From positions 1 to 64,000 of the forward strand of contig NZ_WSFT01000039.1 in the NCBI RefSeq assembly GCF_016820655.1: a DNA stretch of 64,000 nt, in the 5' to 3' direction. Both the position numbers and the translations under genes were made by a program. The notes beneath the pieces were generated by a model. It was not told the DNA's origin. It saw nothing but the letters and a program-made list of their open reading frames with translations, and searched no databases. The DNA comes from Anaeromonas frigoriresistens (lineage in GTDB: Bacteria > Bacillota > Clostridia > Tissierellales > SIT17). Of this stretch, positions 7,613-15,838 are shown in pieces (the first letter of the stretch is position 1; every line of letters begins with the position of its first letter).

Positions 7613-8842
7613 ATGAATAATAATAATAGATTAGTTGCTAAGGATTCACACTGGGTAGGATATGTTGATGATAGAAAGGTGCCCTTCCATAGACTTACTT
7701 TAGAAAAAGGTACAACATATAATAGTTACTTTTTAGATACAGAGAAACCAACAGTTATAGATACAGTAGATATTAGTTTTGGAAGAAATTTTGTTCAAAC
7801 ATTAAGTGAATATATAGAGCCAGAAAAAATTCAATATATAGTAATAAATCACGTAGAACCAGATCACTCTGGAGGACTACCAGCATTAGCTAATAAAGCT
7901 AAAGATGCTGTTATAGTTACAACTGAGTTAGGAGCTAGAGAGCTTAAGGAAATGTATAAGCTTCATAATAAAGAGTTTTTAATTATAAAAGACGGAGATA
8001 CATTAGATATTGGAGGAAAGACTCTTAAATTCTTTGAAACACCATATCTTCACACAGAAGAAACAATGATAACTTATGCAGTAGAGGATAAAGTATTATA
8101 TCCTTGTGATATATTCAGTACTCATATTGCTACAGAGGAGTTATTTAATGACTTGGCTCCAGAAGATATTACTGAAGATTTTAAAGTGTATTACAGCTTG
8201 ATCATGCATCCCCATAGACCATATGTTCAAGATATGATTGAGAAGCTAAGAAATATAGAAATAGATACCATCGCTCCATCCCATGGATATATATTAAGAG
8301 ATAATCCACAAAAATATATTGATATGTATGATGAAATGAGTAAACCAAATAAAGACAAGAAAGCTCTAGTACTATACTCTACAATGACAGGAAATACAAA
8401 GAAAATAGCTAATCATATTGCTGAGGAACTGAAAGAAGCTGGAATAGAAACAAATACAATGAAGATAAAAGATGATGTAGATATGGATGCAGTAAGAGAA
8501 GCAATTAAAGAATCTGATGCTATATTCTTTGGAAGTTCCACTAGATATGCTGATATGGTAGGTGGAATGGAAAAAGTACTAAAAATGCTTAAATACATGA
8601 AACTAGAAGGAAAAGTAGGAGTAGCCTTTGGTTCTTATGGTTGGAGTGGAGAAGCAGTTGAGGTAATAAATGATTATCTAGCTGATACTGATATAAGCCT
8701 AGTAAGCAGCTCATATATCATAAAGACTACAGGAATGTCAGACTTACAATTCCCTATAAGAGTAAAGTTTAATCCGGATGAGAATGGTATTGAAAGATTA
8801 AAGATATCTGCAAGAGTAATCAAAGATATATTAGTAGGTTAA
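7613..8842 (+). CDS. fprA: flavodiiron protein (A-type flavoprotein), O2/NO reductase
   Basis: A 409-aa cytoplasmic enzyme that reduces O2 to water and/or NO to N2O with electrons from rubredoxin or F420-like donors. The N-terminal metallo-beta-lactamase-like domain (about 1-250) has all expected diiron ligands: H80-x-E82-x-D84-H85, H147, D166 and H224. The C-terminal flavodoxin domain (about 255-405) has the FMN phosphate loop YSTMTGNTKKIA. No rubredoxin domain is fused, the minimal two-domain form. GGAGG precedes the ATG. It leads a three-gene operon with two hemerythrin-type proteins, indicating a role against oxygen and nitric oxide. Confidence 0.95.
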   Translation: MNNNNRLVAKDSHWVGYVDDRKVPFHRLTLEKGTTYNSYFLDTEKPTVIDTVDISFGRNFVQTLSEYIEPEKIQYIVINHVEPDHSGGLPALANKAKDAVIVTTELGARELKEMYKLHNKEFLIIKDGDTLDIGGKTLKFFETPYLHTEETMITYAVEDKVLYPCDIFSTHIATEELFNDLAPEDITEDFKVYYSLIMHPHRPYVQDMIEKLRNIEIDTIAPSHGYILRDNPQKYIDMYDEMSKPNKDKKALVLYSTMTGNTKKIANHIAEELKEAGIETNTMKIKDDVDMDAVREAIKESDAIFFGSSTRYADMVGGMEKVLKMLKYMKLEGKVGVAFGSYGWSGEAVEVINDYLADTDISLVSSSYIIKTTGMSDLQFPIRVKFNPDENGIERLKISARVIKDILVG

Positions 8843-8855
8843 AGGAGGGTGTAAT

Positions 8856-9605
8856 ATGAATAAAATAGATAAATTGTCAAATATATTAGAAAGACTTAAT
8901 ACAGAACAGATAACAGAAGAGTTACGACAAGAAGCATTGGAGTTAGTTAAGGATATTAATCCCTTAGAGCTATCAATGGCAGAGCAAAAGCTTATAGAAA
9001 AGGGTATGAAACCAGAAGATTTGAGACATCTATGCGATATTCATATGGAAGTATTAAAGGATGAATTAGATAAACTTAAAATGAAAATAGATGAAGGGCA
9101 TGTACTTTATACCCTTATAGCAGAACATGATGAAATATTAGGTTTCTTAACAGAATTAGATAGTCTAAATCTAAGAATACAAGATATGGATAGATATGAT
9201 AAAAATAGTGATGAATTTAAGAGATTAAAAGAGTTATCATTAAATATATTAAGTGCAGAGAAGCATCATCAAAGAGAAGAAGATGTATTATTCTTAGAAA
9301 TGGAAAAAAGAGATATAACAGGTCCTACTAGAATAATGAAAATGGAGCATGATGAATTAAGAGAAAGAAAGCATTTATTAAAGGATTTATCCCATGGAGT
9401 AGAATATATGGAGTTTGGAGAGTTTAAATCTAAATTAGATGAAGTATCCAAATATATAGTATTTAATCTTAGAGATCATATATATAAAGAAAACTATATA
9501 TTATATCCCACAGCATTAGAATCAATTGATCAGATAGATGCTTGGGATGAAATGAGAAACAGATGTGATGATATAGGATACTGCAGCTTTACCCCTAATA
9601 TGTAA
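8856..9605 (+). CDS. DUF438 plus hemerythrin (HHE) domain protein
   Basis: A 249-aa protein. Residues about 1-75 match the DUF438 helical domain (LELVKDINPLELSMAEQKLI, GMKPEDLRHLCDIH). Residues about 85-235 are a hemerythrin HHE four-helix domain with likely iron ligands in LIAEHDEI, AEKHHQREED, KMEHDELRERKH and LRDHIYKENYILYP. The PAS domain often found at the C terminus of longer DUF438 proteins is absent. It starts 13 bp after fprA with AAAGGAGGGTG and precedes ric by 14 bp. A diiron role in sensing, storing or detoxifying O2/NO is likely from context; the reaction is not known. Confidence 0.9.
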   Translation: MNKIDKLSNILERLNTEQITEELRQEALELVKDINPLELSMAEQKLIEKGMKPEDLRHLCDIHMEVLKDELDKLKMKIDEGHVLYTLIAEHDEILGFLTELDSLNLRIQDMDRYDKNSDEFKRLKELSLNILSAEKHHQREEDVLFLEMEKRDITGPTRIMKMEHDELRERKHLLKDLSHGVEYMEFGEFKSKLDEVSKYIVFNLRDHIYKENYILYPTALESIDQIDAWDEMRNRCDDIGYCSFTPNM

Positions 9606-9619
9606 AGGAGGCTATAATA

Positions 9620-10321
9620 ATGGAAAAAATAATAAAAAAAGATCAACCAATAGGTGAGATAGCAACAATATTTCCAAAAGCTACAAATATATTTATGGAA
9701 TATGAAATAGACTTTTGCTGTGGTGGAGACAGGAAGTTAGAAGTAGCTATAGCAGAGAAAAATATAGATGAAAATGAATTATTAGATAAACTTAATACAG
9801 AATATCAAGAGATGCAAAAGAGCATGGATAAGGATGTTGATTGGCAACAAGAAAGCATGTCTAATCTGATAGACTATATAGTAAATAAGCATCATGCTTT
9901 CATGAAAGAAGAGATGCCTGTGACAGAAAGATTTGTATCAAAGATACTACAAGTACATTATCTTTCCCATGGAGATGTATTAGTAGAGTTGCACAAATTA
10001 TTTAATCAATTAAAAACAGAGATAGCTGAGCATCTAATAAAGGAAGAAGAAGTATTATTCCCTCTAATAAAAGAGTATGAAAATAATCCTTCAGAAAAAA
10101 CTTTAGAAAAAGCATTGAAAGTTCTAGAAGAAACAGAATCAGAGCACGATGTAGCAGGAGATATCCTAAAAGATATGAGAAAATTAACAAAAGGGTTCAA
10201 AGTACCTGAAGATGGATGTAATACCTACAGAGTAACTTATGAAAAAATAGAAGCAATAGAAAAAGACTTATTCCAACACATTCATTTAGAAAACAATATA
10301 TTATTTAATAGACTTAAGTAA
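9620..10321 (+). CDS. ric: iron-sulfur cluster repair di-iron protein (RIC/ScdA/YtfE family)
   Basis: A 233-aa protein. The N-terminal ScdA_N/DUF542 domain (about 1-60) has the conserved FCCGG pair at Cys33-Cys34. The hemerythrin-like domain (about 75-230) has ligands in NKHHAFMKEE, YLSHGDVL, EHLIKEEEVLFP, ESEHDVAGD and FQHIHLENNILF. The family restores iron-sulfur clusters damaged by NO or peroxide. It is the last gene of the fprA operon, and a strong terminator follows. Length and domain order are normal for the family. Confidence 0.94.
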   Translation: MEKIIKKDQPIGEIATIFPKATNIFMEYEIDFCCGGDRKLEVAIAEKNIDENELLDKLNTEYQEMQKSMDKDVDWQQESMSNLIDYIVNKHHAFMKEEMPVTERFVSKILQVHYLSHGDVLVELHKLFNQLKTEIAEHLIKEEEVLFPLIKEYENNPSEKTLEKALKVLEETESEHDVAGDILKDMRKLTKGFKVPEDGCNTYRVTYEKIEAIEKDLFQHIHLENNILFNRLK

Positions 10322-10327
10322 AGAAAA

Positions 10328-10357
10328 GAGATGGTGAGAGATTCACCATCTCTTTTT
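10328..10357. terminator. intrinsic terminator (bidirectional)
   Basis: GAGATGGTGA pairs with TCACCATCTC across a 5-nt loop. Flanking A and T runs let it work for both the ric operon and the convergent gene at 10364. Confidence 0.92.
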
Positions 10358-10363
10358 ATCCTG

Positions 10364-10693
10364 TTACATAAATATAAAGTATCCTGTTAAGTTTAAAATG
10401 AATAAGAATAAAACTAATGCAACAGTTCCGAAGGTGTTGATAGCTTTGGAGGAAGTATTAGTTTTCACATTAGCAGCCATTAGAAAGTCCCGGGGATGTC
10501 CTAGAGGGTTACCATTGGATAATGATTTTCCCTCTTGAAATATATTTACAAATCCATAAACTAACATAACTAACCAAATAAAAGTCCAGACAAGAAAGAA
10601 AAAATCTAAATTTGTATCCTTCATAGTTAAATAGAAAATTAATTCGATTAAAACCAGTGCAAGAAAACCAATAAACTTACCATACTTTTTCAT
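10364..10693 (-). CDS. small membrane protein of unknown function
   Basis: A 109-aa protein with three hydrophobic segments (about residues 7-23, 28-50 and 88-108) and a short polar loop carrying GHPRDFLMAANVKTN. AGGAGGC precedes its ATG. I do not recognise the family. It stands alone, convergent with the ric operon. Confidence 0.7.
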   Translation of the reverse strand: MKKYGKFIGFLALVLIELIFYLTMKDTNLDFFFLVWTFIWLVMLVYGFVNIFQEGKSLSNGNPLGHPRDFLMAANVKTNTSSKAINTFGTVALVLFLFILNLTGYFIFM

Positions 10694-10839
10694 AATTAAA
10701 GCCTCCTTTTGGTATTATATTACAATTATATCATGATTAAGTCGAAATTTTCAGAAAAAATATATTACAAATAAATTACAGTTATTTATAAATCAATACA
10801 TTTGTGTATAGTTTGTAATGTTAATATTTTTGAAAAATA

Positions 10840-10848
10840 TGGTATAAT
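10840..10848 (+). promoter_or_regulatory. extended -10 promoter of the YpuA-like gene
   Basis: TGGTATAAT is a perfect extended -10 element (TG-N-TATAAT) 38 bp before the start codon. There is no convincing -35. Confidence 0.6.
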
Positions 10849-10885
10849 AGTGTAGTTAAAATATTGAATCCTAAGGAGGGTTTAT

Positions 10886-11743
10886 ATGAGTAAAAAAATA
10901 ATATCAATAGTAATAATAGTAACTTTTCTTGTTTCGGGGGTAGCATTTGGAGATGCTGTTGCTGGAGAAGAGGTAGTTAGTTTAGGGCAAGATCTGACTG
11001 AAGCACAAAAAACAGAAATGAAGAATTATTTTGGTGTCACAGAAGATGTGAGAATTATAGAAGTGACTAATGAGGAAGAAAGAAAATATTTTGGAGAGCA
11101 TATAGACTTAAAGATAATAGGTACTAGGGCATTATCCTCAGTATATGTACAAAAGCTTGAAGAGGGAGAAGGTATAGAAGTAGAAAGTAACAATATAACT
11201 TGGGTAACTGATGATATGTATGAAAATGCACTAGTAACAGTAGGTGTAAAGGATGCAAAAGTCCGAGTTAATAGTCCTATGAAAGTAACTGGTACAGCAG
11301 CCCTTACAGGAATAATCAAGGCCTTCGAAGACATGTCTGGAGAGGATATATCTGAAACAGCTAAGGAAGTTGCAAGTGAAGAATTAGCAAAGACTTCAGA
11401 GCTTGGAAAGGAAATAGGAAAAGAAGAAGCAACTAATTTGATAAACGAAATCAAGATATATATTATAAATAATAATATAACTAATATCAATGAGATAAAA
11501 GAAGTAGTAGAAGATAAATCTAAAGAATTAAATATAAATCTTACTCAAGACCAAATAGATGAGATATCTAAACTTATGAAAAATATAGCAGGTTTAGACT
11601 TGAATTTAGATGAGATAAAGACACAATTAAAAGGTCTAGGAGATAGGATTAATAAGATAATCGATGAGAATCCAGAAGCTCAATCATTTTTTGCAAAAAT
11701 ATTAAATGCAATAAAGGATTTCTTTAATAGTTTGTTTAATTGA
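10886..11743 (+). CDS. secreted DUF1002 protein (YpuA-like)
   Basis: A 285-aa protein with an N-terminal signal peptide (residues 1-22: KKIISIVIIVTFLVSGVAFG, then a likely cut after AFG-DA). The DUF1002 domain includes SLGQDLTEAQKTEMKNYFGV, the glycine-rich VYVQKLEEGEGIEV and NNITWVTDDMYENALVTVGV at about residues 30-120, followed by VRVNSPMKVTGTAALTGIIK. This matches Bacillus YpuA in layout. The remaining 150 residues are mainly helical with many Glu/Lys. The biochemical role of the family is not known; an envelope role is inferred. It is monocistronic, with its own extended -10 promoter and a strong terminator. Confidence 0.88.
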   Translation: MSKKIISIVIIVTFLVSGVAFGDAVAGEEVVSLGQDLTEAQKTEMKNYFGVTEDVRIIEVTNEEERKYFGEHIDLKIIGTRALSSVYVQKLEEGEGIEVESNNITWVTDDMYENALVTVGVKDAKVRVNSPMKVTGTAALTGIIKAFEDMSGEDISETAKEVASEELAKTSELGKEIGKEEATNLINEIKIYIINNNITNINEIKEVVEDKSKELNINLTQDQIDEISKLMKNIAGLDLNLDEIKTQLKGLGDRINKIIDENPEAQSFFAKILNAIKDFFNSLFN

Positions 11744-11788
11744 CATAAAAAATCACTTTTACTGAAAGGTAAAAGTGATTTTTTATGT
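11743..11788. terminator. long perfect hairpin terminator
   Basis: A 20-bp perfect stem starts at ACATAAAAAATCACTTTTAC with a 6-nt loop. Flanking A and T runs make it work in both directions between the YpuA-like gene and the convergent sodC-like gene. Confidence 0.92.
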
Positions 11789-11812
11789 CATCCTGAGCAT
11801 AGCGAAGGATCT
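11786..11812. repeat. REP-like element (GTCATCCTGAGC...AGCGAAGGATCT)
   Basis: TGTCATCCTGAGCATAGCGA followed by AGGATCT matches the short, partly palindromic motif TCATnCTGAGCgnAGCGAAGnATCT that I know as a dispersed repeat in many bacterial genomes. It directly abuts the terminator hairpin. Only one copy is in the window. Confidence 0.5.
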
Positions 11813-11814
11813 TA

Positions 11815-12306
11815 TCACCAAGTTCTATTTTTTTTATCATACATTGGTCTTATTATCCCACAGCCTAGTCTCTTGCCAGCATTTCCAGCAGGTTGGGACC
11901 TGTAATCATCAGGGTTTTGATGGATTATAATTGTCTTACCTAAAATTTCTTTAATATTAAACTTATCTGTAAAAAAACACATTTGAGCATATCCATTACT
12001 AGCAATTAAAACAGGAAAATCTCCCGGATGGTTACCATGGGGTAGGTTGTTAGGATTATAATGACCTTTAGCTGCTTGGAAAGGATCATCAACATCTCCT
12101 ATAGCACAAGTTTCTCCTTCATGAATATGAAAACCAAAGGGACCTATAGGTTCATCATTTCCATTGGCAGGATCATATTCCGGTAGACCATAAATAGTAG
12201 CACATACAACAACTCCACCATATACCTTTTGAAATCTCACATATCCCTTAAGTTCTGGACTAAGAGGACCTCCATATATCTCAGCTACTGCAAAATCATA
12301 ATACAT
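11815..12306 (-). CDS. Cu/Zn superoxide dismutase-like protein, cytoplasmic form
   Basis: A 163-aa SodC-family protein with no signal peptide. All expected metal ligands are visible: H60 and H62 (FGFHIHEGETC), H82 (KGHYNP), H90, H93 and D96 (LPHGNHPGDFPVL), and H129 (IIIHQNPDDY). So are the disulfide cysteines C67 and C149 (LGCGII) and the catalytic arginine region (AGKRLGCG). Usual bacterial SodC proteins are exported; lack of export is a feature of a clostridial/Bacillus branch. Its own promoter (12337-12365) follows the antiporter gene. The expected role is superoxide removal, though activity of this branch is not assured. Confidence 0.88.
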   Translation of the reverse strand: MYYDFAVAEIYGGPLSPELKGYVRFQKVYGGVVVCATIYGLPEYDPANGNDEPIGPFGFHIHEGETCAIGDVDDPFQAAKGHYNPNNLPHGNHPGDFPVLIASNGYAQMCFFTDKFNIKEILGKTIIIHQNPDDYRSQPAGNAGKRLGCGIIRPMYDKKNRTW

Positions 12307-12336
12307 ATATTAATCACCTCATCAAAGTACTTTTAT

Positions 12337-12365
12337 AATATATACTATGATGAAAGTTATGTAAA
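12337..12365 (-). promoter_or_regulatory. sigma-A-type promoter of the sodC-like gene
   Basis: On the minus strand TTTACA (12365-12360) and TATATT (12342-12337) are 17 bp apart, about 30 bp before the start codon. Confidence 0.55.
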
Positions 12366-12391
12366 GATTTCTTTTATTTCTAAAAATTAAC

Positions 12392-13567
12392 TTACGTCAA
12401 GTATTTTTCTCCAGCAAATTTTATCCCAATAGCTCCTAAAGGTGCAGTAATGATAATAGCTAACACAGCCATTGCAAGAATTAACTCACCATTTTCTACT
12501 CCCATACTTAAGGGTACTGCTCCTATAGCTGCTTGAACTGTAGCTTTGGGAGTATAGGCTATGATACAAAAGAGTCTTTCTTTATAATTTAAGTCCGTTC
12601 CAATAAGGGATAAAAATACTCCGATAGATCTTCCAATTAGCCCAATAGCTATAACTAATATACCTAATAATCCAGAGTCCATAGCTACAAATATATTTAC
12701 TTCTGCTCCTACTAATACAAACAATACTATCTCAGCTAGTATCCATACCTTATTTAGCTTGGTTGAAAGTCTATTGGCTACTACTGGATATTTTTCTAGT
12801 AGTATGAAACCCATAGTCATAACTCCTAGTAATGTAGCGATAGGTACGAAATTTTTAACCGGATCTTCTAGGCTAGTAAATATAATAGCTGTTCCTAATA
12901 ATATCAATGTTTTCTTGGTATCTCTAATATGATGGGTTTTAAATATATTGGTAATTATCAATCCAATTATAAGTCCTAGTATAATCCCTAAGATTATTGA
13001 TATGGGTATATTTATTAACTGTCTAAATATACTTATATTATTTGTAGTATACATACTTAAAAAAGTAGAATAAATAGTTATAGCGAAAACATCATCAATA
13101 GAAGCACTGGCAAGAATCAATGTAGGTATTCCTTTATTTTCACCTTTTCCTCTCTCAATCAAAGTAAGCATTGAAGGTACTACTACGGCAGGAGAAACGG
13201 CAGCAATAATAAAAGCTAGTATACCTGCTTCATTAAAGGAAAGATTAAAGGCTTTTATTGTAATGAGTATCAAAATAAATCCTTCAAGTAGTCCAGGTAT
13301 AAAACTCATCTTTATAGCAGGAATTCCTATTTTATTTAATGTTTCCTTCTTTATTCCGAGACCTGCTCTGAGTAATATTACTATTAAAGCTATCTTTCTT
13401 AAATCCCCAGAGATTAATAATATATCCTTGTTTAGTATATTTAGAACATAAGGTCCTATTATAATCCCGACTAAAAGCATTCCTAATAATCCAGGAAGTT
13501 TTAATCTTTCAAAAAGTTTATTTGCCAATAAACCAAAAATAATAATAAGTGCAAAACTAAGTGCCAT
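12392..13567 (-). CDS. cation:proton antiporter (CPA family)
   Basis: A 391-aa polytopic membrane protein with about 11-12 hydrophobic segments. Family motifs include FERLKLPGLLGMLLVGIIIGP at the N terminus, GILAFIIAAVSPAVVVPSML (about residues 114-133) and ASASIDDVFAIT (about 153-164), where the two acidic residues are the expected ion-binding site. The order and spacing match Na+/H+ exchangers of the CPA1/CPA2 type. It is preceded by a fluoride riboswitch, so its physiological job is probably fluoride-linked ion or pH homeostasis. Whether it moves F- itself is unknown. AAGGAGGAG lies before the ATG. Confidence 0.9.
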   Translation of the reverse strand: MALSFALIIIFGLLANKLFERLKLPGLLGMLLVGIIIGPYVLNILNKDILLISGDLRKIALIVILLRAGLGIKKETLNKIGIPAIKMSFIPGLLEGFILILITIKAFNLSFNEAGILAFIIAAVSPAVVVPSMLTLIERGKGENKGIPTLILASASIDDVFAITIYSTFLSMYTTNNISIFRQLINIPISIILGIILGLIIGLIITNIFKTHHIRDTKKTLILLGTAIIFTSLEDPVKNFVPIATLLGVMTMGFILLEKYPVVANRLSTKLNKVWILAEIVLFVLVGAEVNIFVAMDSGLLGILVIAIGLIGRSIGVFLSLIGTDLNYKERLFCIIAYTPKATVQAAIGAVPLSMGVENGELILAMAVLAIIITAPLGAIGIKFAGEKYLT

Positions 13568-13587
13568 ATTTACTCCTCCTTAAATAT

Positions 13588-13673
13588 AAAAAGACTCCTA
13601 CTCAAAGCTATACCTTAAGTAGGAGCCATCAATTACATTTATATGTAATACTCAAAGGCGAGCTCCATCGCCT
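13588..13673 (-). ncRNA. fluoride riboswitch (crcB motif) with terminator
   Basis: On the minus strand the aptamer begins AGGCGAUGGAGCUCGCCUUU, the diagnostic GGCGAUGG(A)GNUCGCC core. It continues with a short hairpin (AUUACAU/AUGUAAU) and UGAUGGCUCCUAC. GGCUCCUACU then pairs with AGUAGGAGUC (13627-13593) followed by UUUUU as a terminator. Fluoride binding stabilises the aptamer pseudoknot and prevents termination in this class. It controls the antiporter gene 20 bp downstream. Confidence 0.9.
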
Positions 13674-13738
13674 ATATATTATGCATAATCTATGATAATA
13701 TTATACTTATAATATTATGAAAAGTAAAGGGTGATAGA

Positions 13739-14386
13739 ATGATTAAAGCAGTTATATTTGATATGGATGGAGTAATAGTAGATAGTGAGCCAGAGTTAGT
13801 AAAGGTAGAAATTGAGTATATGAAAGATAATGGAGTGAAAATTGTTAAAGAAGATATTGATGAATTTGTAGGGACAAACTCCTATTATATGTGGGGAGAA
13901 TTAAAGGAAAGATATAACTTAAATAAATCTGTAGAGGATTTAGTAACAGAAAATAGAGAAAAATATTTACAGCATATACAAAATTCTAAAAATGTAAAAT
14001 CAGTACCAGGAGTTATAGAATTAATAAAAGCTTTAGACGAAAATGGTATTAAAATGGTAGTAGCATCTTCATCTCCTGTTTCTTGGATAGAGAAAATTAT
14101 TGATACACTAGATATAAGAGACTATTTTCAATTTTTAATAAGTGGAGATTATGTAGAGAATAGTAAACCAGATCCAGATATATTTCTATTTGCTTTAGAT
14201 AAACTGGGAGTAGACAATAAAGAAGCCTTAGTTATAGAAGATTCAACAAATGGAGTAAAAGCAGCAATAGCAGCAAATATTAAAGTAATAGGATATAAAG
14301 GGGATGAAACCTCAAATCAAGATTTATCTATGGCAGATAAAATCATAAAGTCTTTTGATGAAATAGAATTATCAAAATTAATATAA
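13739..14386 (+). CDS. HAD-superfamily phosphatase (beta-phosphoglucomutase-like)
   Basis: A 215-aa haloacid dehalogenase-type enzyme. Motif I is FDMDGVIVDSE (nucleophile Asp8, acid/base Asp10), motif II is VVASSS (about residue 105), motif III Lys is in SKPDPDIF, and motif IV is VIEDSTNG. The inserted helical cap between motif I and II (about 15-80) places it with the beta-PGM/YhdK subfamily of sugar-phosphate phosphatases and mutases. The substrate is unknown. It is monocistronic, with an AT-rich palindrome (13695-13718) upstream and a strong terminator downstream. Confidence 0.9.
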   Translation: MIKAVIFDMDGVIVDSEPELVKVEIEYMKDNGVKIVKEDIDEFVGTNSYYMWGELKERYNLNKSVEDLVTENREKYLQHIQNSKNVKSVPGVIELIKALDENGIKMVVASSSPVSWIEKIIDTLDIRDYFQFLISGDYVENSKPDPDIFLFALDKLGVDNKEALVIEDSTNGVKAAIAANIKVIGYKGDETSNQDLSMADKIIKSFDEIELSKLI

Positions 14387-14390
14387 TAAA

Positions 14391-14426
14391 AATCCCATTT
14401 GTACAAAGTACAAATGGGATTTTTTC
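14391..14426. terminator. intrinsic terminator (bidirectional)
   Basis: AATCCCATTTGTAC pairs perfectly with GTACAAATGGGATT across AAA, followed by a T run. It separates the convergent HAD and permease genes. Confidence 0.93.
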
Positions 14427-14430
14427 TCTA

Positions 14431-15708
14431 CTAAACATAAAATAATACTAAATATACACTAGATATAAATACAGATAGAACCATTATTGGAAATCCTACT
14501 TTTAAAAAACTTATAAATGATAATTTATTATCAGTTTTTTGTAAAAATCCTGCGACGATTACATTAGCAGACGCACCAACCAAGCTACCATTTCCGCCAA
14601 GACAAGCTCCTAATGCTAGAGCCCACCATAGGGGACCGATACTAATTGTTGACATAGCACCAATACTTTTTATAAGGGGGATCATTGTAGCAACAAAAGG
14701 AATATTATCAATAAAAGCTGATGCAAAGGCTGAAACCCATAATATCATAAGGGTTGTCAACATTAAGTTTCCTTTAGTGAAACCTAATACTCCTGATGCT
14801 AAATGCTCAATAACTCCAACTTTTTCTAATCCTCCTACTAGAACAAATAATCCAGCAAAGAAGAATATAGTGGACCATTCTACTTCTAATAAAATATCTT
14901 CTGGGTCCTTTTTACTTATAATCAGTAAGAGTGATGCACCTATTAATGCCACCGTTGCTGACTCTAGGTGGATATACTGATGTAGTATAAATCCTATCAT
15001 TGTTAGACCTAATACGAATAAGCTTTTCTTAAGTAGGGGATAGTCCCTAATGGATTTATTCTCATCAAAAGCCATTAGCTTATCTTTAAGATTTTGATCA
15101 ACGACGATTGATTTACCATACAAGAATTTGAAAATTACTAGTGTAACTCCTAGTATAACTATTATAATAGGTCCAAGGTTTAAAGCAAAATCCATAAATC
15201 CTAACTTTGTAGCACTACCAATCATGATATTTGGAGGATCTCCAATTAAAGTAGCAGTTCCACCAATATTTGATGCAAGGATTTCTGGGATTAAAAAGGG
15301 AAGTGGATTAGTCTCTAATGTTTCTGTAATCACTAAAGTAACAGGGACTATTAACAATACTGTAGTAACATTATCTAATAAAGCAGAGGATATAGCTGTA
15401 ATAACAGATAGAGTTATTATTATTCTAAAAGGTTCACCCTTAGCTTTTTTAGCTGCTTTAATAGCTACATACTGAAAGACTCCTGTTCTTTTAATAATAG
15501 AAACCATAACCATCATTCCTATTAATAAACCTATGGTGTTAAAGTCAATAGCCTCAAAGGCAAAATCTTGACTGATAACTCTAAGACCTATAAGTAGAGA
15601 TGCTCCAAAAAGAGCAATAGCAGTTCTATTAATCTTTTCAGATATAATAAAGATATAAGTCAGTATAAATATAGATACTGCAATATAAACTCCAGAATCT
15701 AAAGTCAT
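14431..15708 (-). CDS. ArsB/NhaD-type (ion transporter superfamily) permease
   Basis: A 425-aa membrane protein with about 11 hydrophobic segments. Residues about 105-165 carry SALLDNVTTVLLIVPVTL and NIGGTATLIGDPPNIMIGSA, and near the C terminus are SAFIDNIPFVATMIPL and LGGNGSLVGASANVIVAG. These paired re-entrant motifs define the ArsB/NhaD/P-protein group of the ion transporter superfamily, which moves Na+, arsenite or organic anions. No ArsR, ArsA or ArsC is adjacent, so arsenite export is not indicated; a cation or anion antiport role is more likely. Confidence 0.88.
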   Translation of the reverse strand: MTLDSGVYIAVSIFILTYIFIISEKINRTAIALFGASLLIGLRVISQDFAFEAIDFNTIGLLIGMMVMVSIIKRTGVFQYVAIKAAKKAKGEPFRIIITLSVITAISSALLDNVTTVLLIVPVTLVITETLETNPLPFLIPEILASNIGGTATLIGDPPNIMIGSATKLGFMDFALNLGPIIIVILGVTLVIFKFLYGKSIVVDQNLKDKLMAFDENKSIRDYPLLKKSLFVLGLTMIGFILHQYIHLESATVALIGASLLLIISKKDPEDILLEVEWSTIFFFAGLFVLVGGLEKVGVIEHLASGVLGFTKGNLMLTTLMILWVSAFASAFIDNIPFVATMIPLIKSIGAMSTISIGPLWWALALGACLGGNGSLVGASANVIVAGFLQKTDNKLSFISFLKVGFPIMVLSVFISSVYLVLFYV

Positions 15709-15741
15709 TTAAAACATCTCCTTATTTTTAATATTCAATTG

Positions 15742-15763
15742 TATTAGGTCGTACTATCTAATA
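15742..15763. promoter_or_regulatory. inverted repeat before the permease gene
   Basis: TATTAG (15742-15747) and CTAATA (15758-15763) flank a 10-bp centre, 34 bp upstream of the permease start. It is a possible operator; no regulator is obvious. Confidence 0.3.
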
Positions 15764-15838
15764 ATACAAAAAAAACAAGAGAATGTCTAAGTATTTTTTG
15801 TATATAAATAAAACTTAATAGTAGTGGAAATAACAAAG

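Noticed and set aside
11026-11490. A 154-codon frame antisense to the YpuA-like gene
   Set aside because: It is a low-complexity Ser/Ile-rich shadow of a clear gene, with no ribosome-binding site.
15128-15475. A 115-codon frame antisense to the permease gene
   Set aside because: It mirrors membrane-helix codons of the real gene and has no start signal.
14431-15708. Arsenite efflux pump ArsB
   Set aside because: The family fits but there is no arsR, arsA or arsC and no cysteine-rich regulator nearby; a general ion antiporter is as likely.
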